Shown: positions 1 to 8,811 of the stretch, piece after piece
Layout of the letters: each line of letters opens with the position of its first letter
Numbering within the stretch: position 1 is the stretch's first letter
From: JAAYZX01 sp040770645
GTDB taxonomy: Bacteria; Actinomycetota; Thermoleophilia; RBG-16-64-13
Assembly: GCA_040770645.1 (NCBI GenBank)
Contig: JAXGIS010000007.1
Location: 1 to 64,000 of the forward strand
Length of the DNA stretch: 64,000 nucleotides
Direction: 5' to 3'
Notes under the pieces: generated by a model
The model's database searches: none
What the model saw: only the letters and a program-made list of their open reading frames with translations
Told to the model about the DNA's origin: nothing
Program-made: the position numbers and the translations under genes

Positions 1-876
1 ACGGGCGGTGTCGGCAAACTCATGGATGCCATGATTGCCACCATCAAGTCCAAGGGCGGCGAGATCATCCTGAACAACGCCTGCGCGAAAATCCCTGTGG
101 AGAACGGCAAAGCCGCAGGCGTGGTCCTGGCCGACGGCACCAAGCTGAGCGCGCGTAAGGCTGTCATAGCCAACGTCACTCCACCCAAGCTGTTCGGGCC
201 GCTGGTTGACGAAAAGGACATCCCCGCATCCTTCATGCGCAAGGTGCGTGGCTTCCGCTACGGGGCGGCTACGATGATGGTGCACCTCGCCCTGGATGGT
301 CCCGTACCCTGGGCAGCCGGCGAGCACATCTCCAACTGCTCATACGTCCACCTGGGCTTCTACACTGACGACATCAGCCGTGCTTACCATGAGTCGCTCT
401 TGGGTTATCTACCCGTCAGCCCCCTGCTCGTCTGCGGGCAACAGAGCCGGCTTGACAAGAGCCGTACGCCCGAGGGCAAAGAGACCCTCTGGGTACAAGT
501 ACGGGCGGTACCCTCGGTTCCCAAGGGCGACGCGGCAGGCCAACTCACCTCCGCCGATTGGGACGAACTGCGTGAACCCTACACTGAACGAGTGCTGGAC
601 AAGATTGAGTCGGTGGCGCCAGGATTCAAGAGCAAGATCCTGGGTATGAAAGTACTGACGCCTCCGGACATGGAGAAAGATAACCCCTGCTTGGTGGGCG
701 GTGACTCGGTGTCGGGCAGCCATCACCTCGACCAACATTTCATGTTCCGGCCGTTCGCCGGCTGGTCCCGGTACAAGACGCCTGTGAAGCAGCTGTACAT
801 GATCGGCCAGTCAACCTGGCCCGGTGCGGGGCTCAGCGCCACCTCCGGGTATCTGTGCGCCAAGGACATCCTATAA
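1..876 (+). CDS. Phytoene-desaturase-like FAD oxidoreductase (C-terminal part)
   Basis: The reading frame is open from the first base, so this is the C-terminal ~291 residues of a longer protein (family members are about 500 aa). It resembles the phytoene desaturase/PYROXD2 branch of the NAD(P)/FAD-dependent amine-oxidase-like superfamily. The visible part contains the substrate-domain stretch (GGVGKLMDAMIATIKSKGG near the start, where the family loads the substrate) and the C-terminal FAD-contacting motif YMIGQSTWPGAGLSATSG. The N-terminal Rossmann GxGxxG lies upstream of the window. It ends 37 bp before the hydantoinase gene on the same strand, so the two are probably cotranscribed. The substrate is unknown: homologues in this branch are often not carotenoid enzymes, and nothing else here suggests carotenoid synthesis. 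Confidence 0.8.
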   Translation, partial: TGGVGKLMDAMIATIKSKGGEIILNNACAKIPVENGKAAGVVLADGTKLSARKAVIANVTPPKLFGPLVDEKDIPASFMRKVRGFRYGAATMMVHLALDGPVPWAAGEHISNCSYVHLGFYTDDISRAYHESLLGYLPVSPLLVCGQQSRLDKSRTPEGKETLWVQVRAVPSVPKGDAAGQLTSADWDELREPYTERVLDKIESVAPGFKSKILGMKVLTPPDMEKDNPCLVGGDSVSGSHHLDQHFMFRPFAGWSRYKTPVKQLYMIGQSTWPGAGLSATSGYLCAKDIL

Positions 877-913
877 ACCACACTGCACAAAGGCGATAGA
901 GAATGGAGGAAAC

Positions 914-2270
914 ATGCTCGATCTGAAAGTCATCAACGGAACGCTGGTCATCCCCGGCACCGGCATGGTGCGCGCCGGTGTGGGCTGCAAGGACGGGAAG
1001 ATCGTTCTGATCGCCGATGAAGCCGTATTGCCGGATGCCGCCTCCACAGTCGATGCTGCCGGCAAGTACGTCATCCCCGGAGTCATCGACCCACACTGCC
1101 ACTTGGGCATATACACGGGCGATTTCGCGTACGAGACCGAACACGAGACCCGCGCCGCCCTGGCCGGTGGCGTCACCACCGTGGGAGTGTTCATGGGCGG
1201 AGGCGAATCCTATTTGGCTCAGCTCCCCGGCGTCATCGATAGCATCAACGCCAAATCCTCCACGGATATCTTCCTGCACCTGGCCATGTTCACGCCGCAG
1301 CAGCTCGATGAGATCCCGCAGTATGTGAACGACTTCGGCGTGTTGGATTTCAAGTTCTACATGGCCGGTGTGCGAGGCGTGTTCCCCAACGTCTCCGACG
1401 CGCACATCTTGGATGGGTTGCGCCGTATGGGCTCCATCAGCGACAAGCTGACGGGCTGCGTACACTGCGAAGACCAGTCGATCGTGGATATGGGCTTCGA
1501 TGCGCTGGCCTGCGAATACGGCGAATCGGGTGGTGGCGATCTCTGCGAGTGGGCCAAGGCCGGCCCCTACGAAGCCGAGGAGTTGGCCGTGATCCGCGCC
1601 TGCTATCTGGGCCAGGATCACGGGTACCAAGCTGTATATCGTGCACATGTCGTCCGGGAAAGGATCATCGCGGGTGGCCATACCGGCCGGATAACCCTGT
1701 TCGTGGAAACCACGTCTCCGTACTCCCTCTGCTCACCAAGAATTGACCCTGCCGGCCTCATGGCCAAAAATGCTGCCGCCCCATCAAGGATGAGTGCGGA
1801 CCGCGAAGCCCTGTGGGAAGGCGTGATCGAGGATGTGGTTGACAGCTTCGGAAGAACGACAACACCCTGCTGACGGCCAAGATCAAAGGTGGCTGGAAAG
1901 CAGGCATGCTGCGCCCTGGCGGGCTATCCCGTCATCCAGACCCATCTACCCGTCCTGCTCCACGAGGCGGAACACCAGGGGCATCCGTTGGAACCATTGT
2001 GGAGAAGGCCTGTTAATCCTTAGCAAGATCTTTGAGCTTCTACCCCGTATGGGCACCATCGCCTGGCAGCGACGCCGACTTGGTCGCCGACCTAGACAAA
2101 GAACGCGTGGTCAAGGCTGAGGAGTTCTACCCTTCGCCGACTTCTCTCTGTGGAGGCCGGTGCCGCGCGGTTGGCCGGTAGTGACCATCAAGGGCGGCGT
2201 GGTGGCCGTGGAAGACAACCAGATCAAGGTTGAACCCGGAATCGGCAAGTACCTGCCGCGATCCATTTAA
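914..2270 (+). pseudogene. Dihydropyrimidinase/hydantoinase, frameshifted
   Basis: Amidohydrolase-superfamily cyclic-imide hydrolase (dihydropyrimidinase/D-hydantoinase), which opens hydantoin or dihydropyrimidine rings. The start at 914 has a good ribosome site (GGAGGA at 905-910). The N-terminal ~250 residues are intact and show the metal motif GVIDPHCHLG and the lysine region DFKFYMAG (KFYMA carries the metal-bridging carboxylated Lys in the family). From about 1640 onward the frame changes several times, yet family-like fragments continue, such as LLTAKIKGGW near 1870 and the terminal GIGKYLPRSI ending at 2270. The gene is therefore full length (~450 codons) but broken as sequenced. It lies between an FAD oxidoreductase and 2-oxoacid oxidoreductase genes, with an Asp/Glu racemase downstream, which fits hydantoin or related ring catabolism. 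That pathway role is inference. Confidence 0.75.
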
Positions 2271-2382
2271 CGGAGGACCCTACCCGTGCCGCAACGCTGG
2301 AGAGGAGGTAGGGTGGCGGCCCGCCGCAGGCGTGGCCGCCACCTCACCTGGTGGTATGCAACGAAGGAGGTTAAGAACCACC

Positions 2383-2941
2383 TTGTTATCATTCAGAATT
2401 ACCGGACGGGGGGACAGGGGGCCCAGTTGGCCGGGGACGCACGGCGGGGAGGCTTTCTTCCAGGAAGGCAAGTATGTCCAGGTAGCTTTTCATCCGGCGG
2501 AAAGTGATCCGGTGGCACCCTAGTGCCCACCGTACACCGGTAGATGACAAGCCCATACGTTTGCGGAGCAACATTGATCACCCGGACGCGGTCGTGTGCT
2601 TTGACTCGTCGTTGATGGGACCGGCCCTGCTGGCAGGTTCCGGGCCGGAGACGGTGGTGCTGCTCAACTCCGCTCTTGAGCCGGAGAACTTCAAGGAGTG
2701 GGGAGATTACCGCATAGCCACCATAGACGGGATCGCCATCGCCCAGAAGAACGGTCTGGGCCGTATCGTCAACTCGGCCGTACTCGGTGCCTTCGCTCGC
2801 GTTATGGGCTCGCCCGATCTCGACGTTCTGGCGCGGGTGGTATACGAGGTTTCCCCGCGAAAGAACCAGGAGAATGCTCAGTGCGTCCGCGACGGGTACG
2901 AGATGGTCAAGATGATGGCCTCCACGGCCGTCGCTGAGTGA
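2383..2941 (+). pseudogene. 2-oxoacid:ferredoxin oxidoreductase gamma subunit, frameshifted
   Basis: The C-terminal 125 residues (from about 2560) are an intact gamma-subunit core, including PIRLRSNIDHPDAVVCFDSS and the ending region around 2880-2938. The N-terminus is recoverable only by changing frame: FRITGRG at about 2391-2413, then GGQGAQLAGDA, then AFFQEGKYVQ. These are the expected RITGRGGQG and EGKYVQ motifs of the pyruvate/ketoisovalerate oxidoreductase gamma family. One break lies in a run of six G near 2407. The start is uncertain: TTG at 2383 follows AAGGAGG (2364-2370). The stop at 2941 precedes the next gene by 13 bp. The subunit would act in the cytoplasm with alpha and beta to oxidise a 2-oxoacid to acyl-CoA and reduced ferredoxin. 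Confidence 0.7.
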
Positions 2942-2954
2942 GCAGGAGCAGGGT

Positions 2955-4632
2955 ATGAGCGCACAAGAGACTCCCGTACCAACCATTTGGACCACAGGCT
3001 GGACCACGGTCTTCGACACAGGAACCTGGCGCAGCCAGCTGCCGGTCCATACCTGGCGTCCGGCTCCTTGCTTCGTCAGCTGCCCCTTGGGCAACGAGAT
3101 CCCTCTGTGGATTCGATCCATCACCGGAGGCTCGGAGGAGGACTACAAAGCTGCGTGGGAAAAAGTCGTGGAGAACGACCCCTTCCCGGCCGTCATCGGC
3201 CGTGTGTGTCACCATCCGTGCGAAACCGAATGCAACCGACAGGCTCTGGAGCAGTCGGTGGCTATCAACAGTCTGGAGCAGTACCTCGGTGACTTGGCAC
3301 TCGAGAAGGGTTGACACTGCCGCCCGCCGGGGCAGCGCAGGGTAAGAAGGTGGCTGTAGTGGGTGGCGGCCCGGCCGGCCTGTCCTGTGCCTACCAACCC
3401 GGCGCTTCGGATACGACGTCACCATCTACAGAAGCCCGCGATGCTGTGGGCGGCCTGCTCACCGGTATCCCCGAGTACCGTCTACCGCCCAAGCCGTGAC
3501 CGATGCCGAGATCAAACGCGTGCTCGACATGGGTATCGAAGTGAAGACGGGCCGAAGCATCGACACCGGTGAGAAACTCGAAGCCCTACGCAGTTCGTAT
3601 GATGCGGTCTTCCTGGCCGTCGGTGCCCAGAAGGCCAAACGCCTCCCCTATTTGGGGGATGATGCCCGCATTCTCATCGGCCTCGATTTCCTGGAAGCCG
3701 TGAGCCGTGGGCAGACCCCGACCCTGGGCGACAAAGTTGCCGTCATCGGCGGCGGCAGCGCGGCCATGGATGTGGCCCGCACCCTGCGTCGGCTCGGCAA
3801 AGCCGTGCAACTGATCGCACTGGAAGGGCGCAACGAACTCCCCGCCCAAGAAGAGGAAGTTGTGGAAGCTCTCGAGGAAGGTGTCTCGCTCTTTGACGGC
3901 GCCATGGTGGCTTCACTCGACACCTCCAAGCCGCTGATGGAACTTAGCTGCAAGAAGGTCGTGCTCGACAAAGAGGCCCTGGCCAAGGGTGAGATCAAAC
4001 CCATCCCCTTGGAGGGCTCCGATTTCAAACTGGAAGCCCACCAAGTGATTGTGACCATTGGCCAGGATCCGGCGCTCGACGGGCTCGAGAAGGCGGTGGC
4101 TGTCGAGAGTGGGATGATCAAGACCAACGGTGGTCCGGCGGCGAGTCTGCCGGGAGTTTTCGCCGGCGGTGACGTGGCCACCATGGATCGGTACGTCTCC
4201 CGAGCCATCGGCCAGGGGAAGGAAGCGGCACGCGCCATCGCCGCCTACCTCGGCCATCCGGAGATCGCCCCGCTCCCTGCCTACACACTCGACGATGCCG
4301 TCGCCCGGAACGAAATCAACCCCTTCTATTTCACCATCGCCCCGCGCGAGGAGCGGGAGCACACAGCGGTGGCTGAGCGGCTGGGCAGTTTCGCAGATGT
4401 GAAGATCGGCTATCGCGAGGGCCAGGCCTTGGCCGAAGCCGACCGCTGCATGAGTTGCGGCACCTGTGTGGAGTGCGACAACTGCTACGTCTTCTGCCCC
4501 GACATGGCGGTCAAGAAAGCTCCCGAAAAAGAGGAGTACTACGCCGTCCTAGAACAGTACTGCAAGGGCTGCGGTCTCTGCGCAGCGGAATGCCCACGAG
4601 GCTGCATCATCATGAAGCAGGAGTCGAAATGA
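2955..4632 (+). pseudogene. GltD-like NAD(P)/FAD oxidoreductase fused to a 2x[4Fe-4S] ferredoxin domain, frameshifted
   Basis: Three consecutive open frames make one ~555-residue protein. Residues 1-115 are a GltD/dihydropyrimidine-dehydrogenase-type Fe-S domain (CPLGNEIP, CHHPCETECNR). An FAD-binding motif follows (KKVAVVGGGPAGLSCAY) with GGLLTG.IPEYRLPP, then the NADPH Rossmann site KVAVIGGGSAAMDVART and the GltD-family GGDVATMDRYVSRAIGQGKEAA. The C-terminus is a ferredoxin with CMSCGTCVECDNCYVFCP and CKGCGLCAAECPRGC. Frame changes occur near 3312 and 3440-3497, while 3496-4632 is clean. It sits where PorD is expected, between gamma and alpha, so it probably serves as the delta subunit. The added flavoprotein half could pass electrons between ferredoxin and NAD(P). 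That electron-bifurcating or NADP-linked role is inference. Confidence 0.75.
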
Positions 4633-5831
4633 GTGCCGTGAAGCTGGAGAAACCCACCCTCGATCCCGCCCTGCTCGAGGAGCGGCGCATGCTGCTCAAG
4701 GGCAACCACGCCGTATCGTATGGAGTCATGCGCTGCCGGCCGGAAGTGATCGCCATGTACCCGATCACCCCGCAGACACCCATCGTGGAGAAGATCGCTG
4801 ACCTGGCGCTCAACGGTGAGATCGACGCCGAGATAATGACCTGTGAGTCCGAGCACTCGGCCATGTCCGCGTGCATCACGGCTTCCCTGACTGGTGTGCG
4901 CGTCTTCACCGCCACTGCGTCGCAGGGTCTCTTTCTCATGCACGAAATGCTGCACTACGCCTCCGGCGCCCGCACTCCCATCGTTATGCCGGTCGTCAAC
5001 CGCACACTGGGCTCGCCTTGGGGCTTCTGGCCAGATCAAACCGACTCCCTGGCCCAGCGCGACACCGGCTGGATCCAGTTCTACACGGAAGGTGGGCAGG
5101 AGTCACTGGACATGATCATCCAGGCCTACAAAGTGGCTGAGAACCCGGACGTCATGCTACCGGCCATGGTGTGCCACGAGGCCTTCTACGTGTCCCACGC
5201 GCTCGAGCCCATCACAGTGCCTTCCCAGGCAGCCGTTGACGCGTACCTTCCGCCCTTCAACCCGGAACATCGCCTGGATGTGGACCGGAAGGAGTCTTGG
5301 GGCAACGTCGTTACCCAAGACATGTTCTATCGGCACCGGCGTGATATGGGCACGTCCATGAGTCACGTGCCGGATCTGGTCCAGAAGGCAGACGCCGAGT
5401 TTGCCGAACAGTTCGGCCGCAGGTACGGCGGCATCCTGGAGAAGTACCGCTGCGAGGACGCTGAGATGTACATCGTGGCCTTCGGAGCCATGTGTGGCAC
5501 CATCCGCGAGGCCGTCGATCAGATGCGCGACAAGGGACTTGCGGTGGGTCTCCTCAAAATCAGGCTGTTCCGTCCCTTCCCCGTGCAGGCTTTGCAGGCG
5601 GCCGTGGCCGGCGTCCCACGTTTGGTGGTCATGGAGCGCAACTACAGCCCCGGGCTCGGAGGCATCCTGCATCAGGAACTCAAGGCCGCTCTCTACGGCA
5701 CGGAGAATGCACCCTTGGTGCACGGCTATCTGTCCGGAGTGGGTGGTGTTAACGTGTCGGTGGACCGCATCGAAGAGCTCACGCGCAAGGCATTGGCCGA
5801 AGCGCCCGTGACTGAGTCCGTCTGGGTTTAG
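4629..5831 (+). CDS. 2-oxoacid:ferredoxin oxidoreductase alpha subunit
   Basis: An intact 400-residue alpha subunit of the pyruvate/2-ketoisovalerate:ferredoxin oxidoreductase family. Its start overlaps the stop of the upstream fusion gene (ATGA), so translation is coupled. The N-terminal pyrimidine-binding domain contains GNHAVSYGVMRCRPEVIAMYPITPQTPIVE-type sequence and the ESEHSAMSACITASLTGVR region typical of PorA/VorB. The C-terminal transketolase-like domain contains VGLLKIRLFRPFP and VVMERNYSPGLGG. The 2-oxoacid substrate cannot be assigned from sequence alone; the length and the separate gamma/delta/alpha/beta arrangement fit the VOR/POR type rather than single-chain PFOR. It should pair with the beta subunit starting 9 bp downstream. 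Confidence 0.9.
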   Translation: MSAVKLEKPTLDPALLEERRMLLKGNHAVSYGVMRCRPEVIAMYPITPQTPIVEKIADLALNGEIDAEIMTCESEHSAMSACITASLTGVRVFTATASQGLFLMHEMLHYASGARTPIVMPVVNRTLGSPWGFWPDQTDSLAQRDTGWIQFYTEGGQESLDMIIQAYKVAENPDVMLPAMVCHEAFYVSHALEPITVPSQAAVDAYLPPFNPEHRLDVDRKESWGNVVTQDMFYRHRRDMGTSMSHVPDLVQKADAEFAEQFGRRYGGILEKYRCEDAEMYIVAFGAMCGTIREAVDQMRDKGLAVGLLKIRLFRPFPVQALQAAVAGVPRLVVMERNYSPGLGGILHQELKAALYGTENAPLVHGYLSGVGGVNVSVDRIEELTRKALAEAPVTESVWV

Positions 5832-5840
5832 GTGACGACC

Positions 5841-6917
5841 ATGACTGAAATCAAGAGGAACTACGAGATTCCCGAGGAAGATGTCTTCCTCTCAGGCCAC
5901 TTCGCCTGCCCTGGCTGCGGCGAAGCATTGGCGGTGCGCTACGTGCTCAACACCATGGGCCCCAACACCATCGCCGTTGTGCCGCCGTCCTGCATCTCCA
6001 TCATCTCGGGAGCCCAGCCCCACAGCTCCATGAAGATCCCCGTGTATCAGACCACGCTTGAAGCGAGCGCCGCCTCTGCGGCCGGCATCAAGCGGGCCCT
6101 GATTCGTCAAGGCAAAGATCACGTTAACGTCCTGGCGCTGGCCGGTGACGGTGGCACGTACGACATCGGCTTCCAGGCTCTGTCCGGGGCAGCCGAACGC
6201 AATGAGGACTTCGTATACGTGTGCCTCGACAACGAGGGCTACATGAACACGGGGGCGCAGAAGTCCGGAGCCTCACCTCACCTGGTGAATACGGCCTTCA
6301 CTCCGGGGGGCAAGCCCACCGCCAAGAAGAACGTCATCGAGATCATGGCCGCCCACGGTATTCCCTACGTCGCCACCGCCACCACCGGTTTCCCGGATGA
6401 CCTGGCCCGCAAAGTGGCGAAAGCGCGCGACATGAAGGGCCTGCGTTTCATCGTGGTGCTGACGCCGTGCTTGGCAGGATGGGGAGTCAAAGACGATGAA
6501 GGTGTCAAGGTCTCTCGCCTGGCCGTAGATACCGGCATGTGGCCGCTCTACGAGGTCGAGTACGGCACCGGGTACACGATCAACCGAGGCCATCAGGGTG
6601 TCCCGGTGGTGGAATACCTCAAGATGCAAAGCCGTTATAAGCACCTGGCCCCGGAAATGGTGGACGAACTACAGCGCGAAACCGACTACGCCTGGGAACT
6701 GCTGCAGGCACGGGCCGTGCGTTGCGTCTGTTCCGGAACCGGAGACAGTTCGGTAGTGTCAGAGCTGGGACCTAGCGAACAAACTGGGCGGAGCCACGAG
6801 GCTCCGCTCCGCCAGCCGGCGGCCGCCGGTCACGTGACCGGCGGCCGCCCCTACTACGGTGCGGTGGCGGGAGTACTGGTGTTTGACTCCCACCACCACG
6901 CCGCGGGTGCCGGGTGA
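5841..6917 (+). CDS. 2-oxoacid:ferredoxin oxidoreductase beta subunit (3' end probably frameshifted)
   Basis: Thiamine-diphosphate-binding beta subunit of the same complex. The N-terminal cluster motif FACPGCGEAL and the ThDP-binding stretch ALAGDGGTYDIGFQALSGAAE, followed by CLDNEGYMNTGAQKSGASP, are diagnostic. Start ATG 5841 is preferred over GTG 5832. The family-like sequence ends at about residue 293 (near 6715). Beyond that the frame runs through two hairpins into the 5' end of the racemase gene and stops at 6917. A single-base shift near 6715 would give a stop at about 6756, so the last ~65 residues are probably artefactual. No real beta-racemase fusion is proposed. Confidence 0.85.
   Translation: MTEIKRNYEIPEEDVFLSGHFACPGCGEALAVRYVLNTMGPNTIAVVPPSCISIISGAQPHSSMKIPVYQTTLEASAASAAGIKRALIRQGKDHVNVLALAGDGGTYDIGFQALSGAAERNEDFVYVCLDNEGYMNTGAQKSGASPHLVNTAFTPGGKPTAKKNVIEIMAAHGIPYVATATTGFPDDLARKVAKARDMKGLRFIVVLTPCLAGWGVKDDEGVKVSRLAVDTGMWPLYEVEYGTGYTINRGHQGVPVVEYLKMQSRYKHLAPEMVDELQRETDYAWELLQARAVRCVCSGTGDSSVVSELGPSEQTGRSHEAPLRQPAAAGHVTGGRPYYGAVAGVLVFDSHHHAAGAG
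6788..6807. terminator. Hairpin downstream of the oxidoreductase beta gene
   Basis: Perfect 8-bp stem (gcggagcc/ggctccgc) with the 4-base loop acga, lying between the recognisable end of the beta subunit and the racemase. There is no U-tract. It is followed 10 bp later by a longer palindrome, and the two together look like a transcript-end or processing region. Confidence 0.4.
6818..6849. repeat. 32-bp perfect GC-rich palindrome
   Basis: Sixteen-base arms with no spacer, centred on 6833/6834 (cac|gtg); every base pairs. It lies between the oxidoreductase beta gene and the racemase. It resembles the other spacer-less intergenic palindromes in this window (25972-26005, 38887-38920, 51444-51479), so it may act as a terminator or mRNA 3'-end stabiliser. 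Confidence 0.6.
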
Positions 6918-7562
6918 TCCGGGGCACGCGGCCACTTTCCCCTTCCCCGTGGTGTACGAAGTCGTGCACGGTTTCACCTTCAATGACCTACAAACCTACG
7001 ACCCCGTCACCCTGACGCCCGTGCTGGATGCGGTCCTGCGCCTGCAGGATAAAGGCGTACACTTCATCATCGCCGACTGCGGCCTCTTCTCCCTCTACCA
7101 GCGTGAGATCTCAGCTGCGCTGCACGTACCCTTCATAGGCTCGTCGCTCAGCCTGATCCCCTTCATTAAGCCTCTGTGTCGCCGGCCCAGACGGTTGGCG
7201 TCATCACGGGCCACAGCGCTTACCTCTCCAGGGCCCACTTAGAAGCTGTGGGGGTGGACATGGAGAGTGTAGCGATTGAGGGTATGGAGAACTGCGCCGA
7301 GTTTGTGCGTGTCGTTATCAACGGTGGGCCGGACCTCAATGTCGACGCCCTGCGCGCAGGCACTCTCGACGCGGCCGCACGCCTACGCGAGCGTGTATCG
7401 CATTTGGGTGCGCTCATTCCTGAGTGTCCCAACCTCGCCACCTTCCGCAGCGACCTTGTGGGCCTGTTGGGTATCCCCGTCTTCGACGTGGTGTCTGTGG
7501 CTGAGTTGTTCGCGGCGGCTCTGAAACTGGAGGGCTTCCCGCGACTCTACCCACATCGGTGA
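6834..7562 (+). pseudogene. Asp/Glu (hydantoin) racemase family protein, frameshifted
   Basis: Three frame segments together form one ~240-residue member of the Asp/Glu/hydantoin racemase family. GVLVFDSH is followed in another frame by PRVPGDPGHAATFPFPV, the characteristic N-terminus. The first catalytic cysteine is in HFIIADCGLFSLYQ. The second half (intact frame 7176-7562) carries VGVITGHSAYLS and the second cysteine in LIPECPNLATF. The start is uncertain: the reading enters from a palindrome and GTG 6834 is one option. In a cluster with a hydantoinase, a hydantoin-racemase or related role is plausible. Breaks lie near 6895 and 7175. Confidence 0.7.
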
Positions 7563-7563
7563 G

Positions 7564-7603
7564 GTAGCCCCGGGGGCGGCGTGTTTCGCGCCCCCGGGGC
7601 TAC
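7564..7603. terminator. Strong terminator hairpin after the racemase
   Basis: A 15-bp perfect stem (7564-7578 with 7589-7603) and a 10-base loop, immediately after the racemase stop. It is very GC-rich with no U-tract. It separates the plus-strand catabolic cluster from the minus-strand block that follows. Confidence 0.65.
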
Positions 7604-7605
7604 AG

Positions 7606-7638
7606 CTGGAGGCCCGGCGCGTTGGCGCCGGGCTCCAG
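7606..7638. terminator. Second hairpin in the convergent intergenic region
   Basis: A stem of gcccggcgc/gcgccgggc (7612-7620 with 7625-7633) around the loop gttg, extended by ctgga/tccag with one bulge. With the hairpin at 7564-7603 it forms a tandem terminator between convergent genes. Confidence 0.5.
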
Positions 7639-7682
7639 CCCTAGTCCCCGTCACCGCGCTTCGGGCTTGGCAATCCTCCCGA

Positions 7683-7925
7683 CTATGCAGCCTTCCGCGA
7701 CTTCTCCTCTACACGGAGATCGCCATAGAGAGAGCGCGCATCTGCAGCTTCTTCAGGGTCATACGTGAATACGGCCACCCCAATCATGAGGAGCGCCCAC
7801 GCCACCAGATGCAGCCAAGGCATCCAGAACTGACCCGCACCACGCTCGATGATCGACACCACCATGAGCGCCAATGCGGCCAGAACCAAGACAACCGCAA
7901 CGAACTTGGACCCTCTGTTCTTCAT
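7683..7925 (-). CDS. Small two-helix membrane protein
   Basis: An 80-residue protein of no recognised family. Residues 8-27 and 37-53 are hydrophobic membrane segments (VAVVLVLAALALMVVSI and WLHLVAWALLMIGVAVF), and the C-terminal ~25 residues are charged. The start at 7925 is chosen because an upstream GGAGGGGG-type ribosome site sits just before it on the minus strand; a longer reading to 8018 would be Arg-rich and unlike protein. It lies downstream of kdpE on the same strand, with a gap of about 190 bp. Function unknown. Confidence 0.6.
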   Translation of the reverse strand: MKNRGSKFVAVVLVLAALALMVVSIIERGAGQFWMPWLHLVAWALLMIGVAVFTYDPEEAADARSLYGDLRVEEKSRKAA

Positions 7926-8111
7926 GATTTCGCCCCCTCCTCGATGCTCCAGCGGGCATGTGCGGTTGTGACTGCTTCCATCTCTTAGTCTACGAGGATT
8001 CCGTAAAAGGCGCCGCAACCTCCACCGGATCGGCGTTAGAGGTTGGTAAGCGCCATCTCAAAATCCAAAGAAGAAGTGATCCCCCGTCGCAATGAGTGTA
8101 CTTTGCTGCGG

Positions 8112-8811
8112 CTACTCGGCCTTCAACCGATACCCCACACCCGGCTCGGTGAGCAAGAAACGAGGCCGTGCCGGATCGACCTCGAGTTTGCGGCGTAGTT
8201 GACCCATGTAAACACGTGTAAATAGGGAACCTCCGTCTCATACTGCGGTCCCCACACTCGCGCAACAACTGGCGGTGAGTCACCACTTTCCCTGCGTAGC
8301 GGATGAGCGTCACCAGCATGCCGTACTCACGTTTGGTGAGGTGGACTTCAGCTTCTCCCACCGTGACCAGACGGCGCACCATGTCCACCCGCAAGTCATC
8401 CAGGACGAACACGGCCTGCTCGTCGGACCCCGCCCCCACGGCATGGCGCAACGATACCCTGATCCGCGCGAAAAGCTCTCCAGCCCCGAAGGGCTTGGTC
8501 ACGTAGTCATCGGCTCCGAGATCCAACGCGGCGATCTTGTCCTCTTCCCGGCCTCTCGCCGAGATGACCACTATGGGCGTCTTGGACCATTCGCGCACGC
8601 GCTCTATGACCTCGAGCCCATCAATATCGGGCAACATGAGATCGAGCAGGATCACATCCGGATTATGAAAAGCGGCCGCCTCTATTCCCGCTTGGCCCGT
8701 GACCGCCTCCACCACACTGAAGCCCTGGCTGTTCAGCGTGGTGCGCAGAAAACGCACCATCTGCGGCTCATCCTCGATGACTAGGACCCGTGGTTTCGCG
8801 GCGTTCATCAT
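8112..8811 (-). CDS. kdpE: KdpE-like response regulator (frameshift near the C-terminus)
   Basis: OmpR/KdpE-type response regulator. The receiver domain (residues 7-120) has the acidic pair in VLVIEDEPQ, phospho-acceptor Asp in DVILLDLMLPDIDG, and the KPFGAGEL lysine region. A winged-helix domain follows with LTKREYGMLVTLIRYAGKVVTHRQLLRE. Near 8235 the frame shifts; the expected ending (RKLEVDPARPRFLLTEPGVG, YRLKAE) is found in the adjacent frame and stops at 8112. The length is then normal for KdpE (~230 aa). It overlaps the upstream kinase gene by 4 bp (ATGA). No kdpFABC genes are present, so potassium control is inferred only from the family. Confidence 0.85.

Noticed and set aside
5841..6917. 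Fusion of oxidoreductase beta subunit with a racemase
   Set aside because: The frame crosses two hairpins with non-family sequence, and both genes show frameshifts; a lost stop is more likely.
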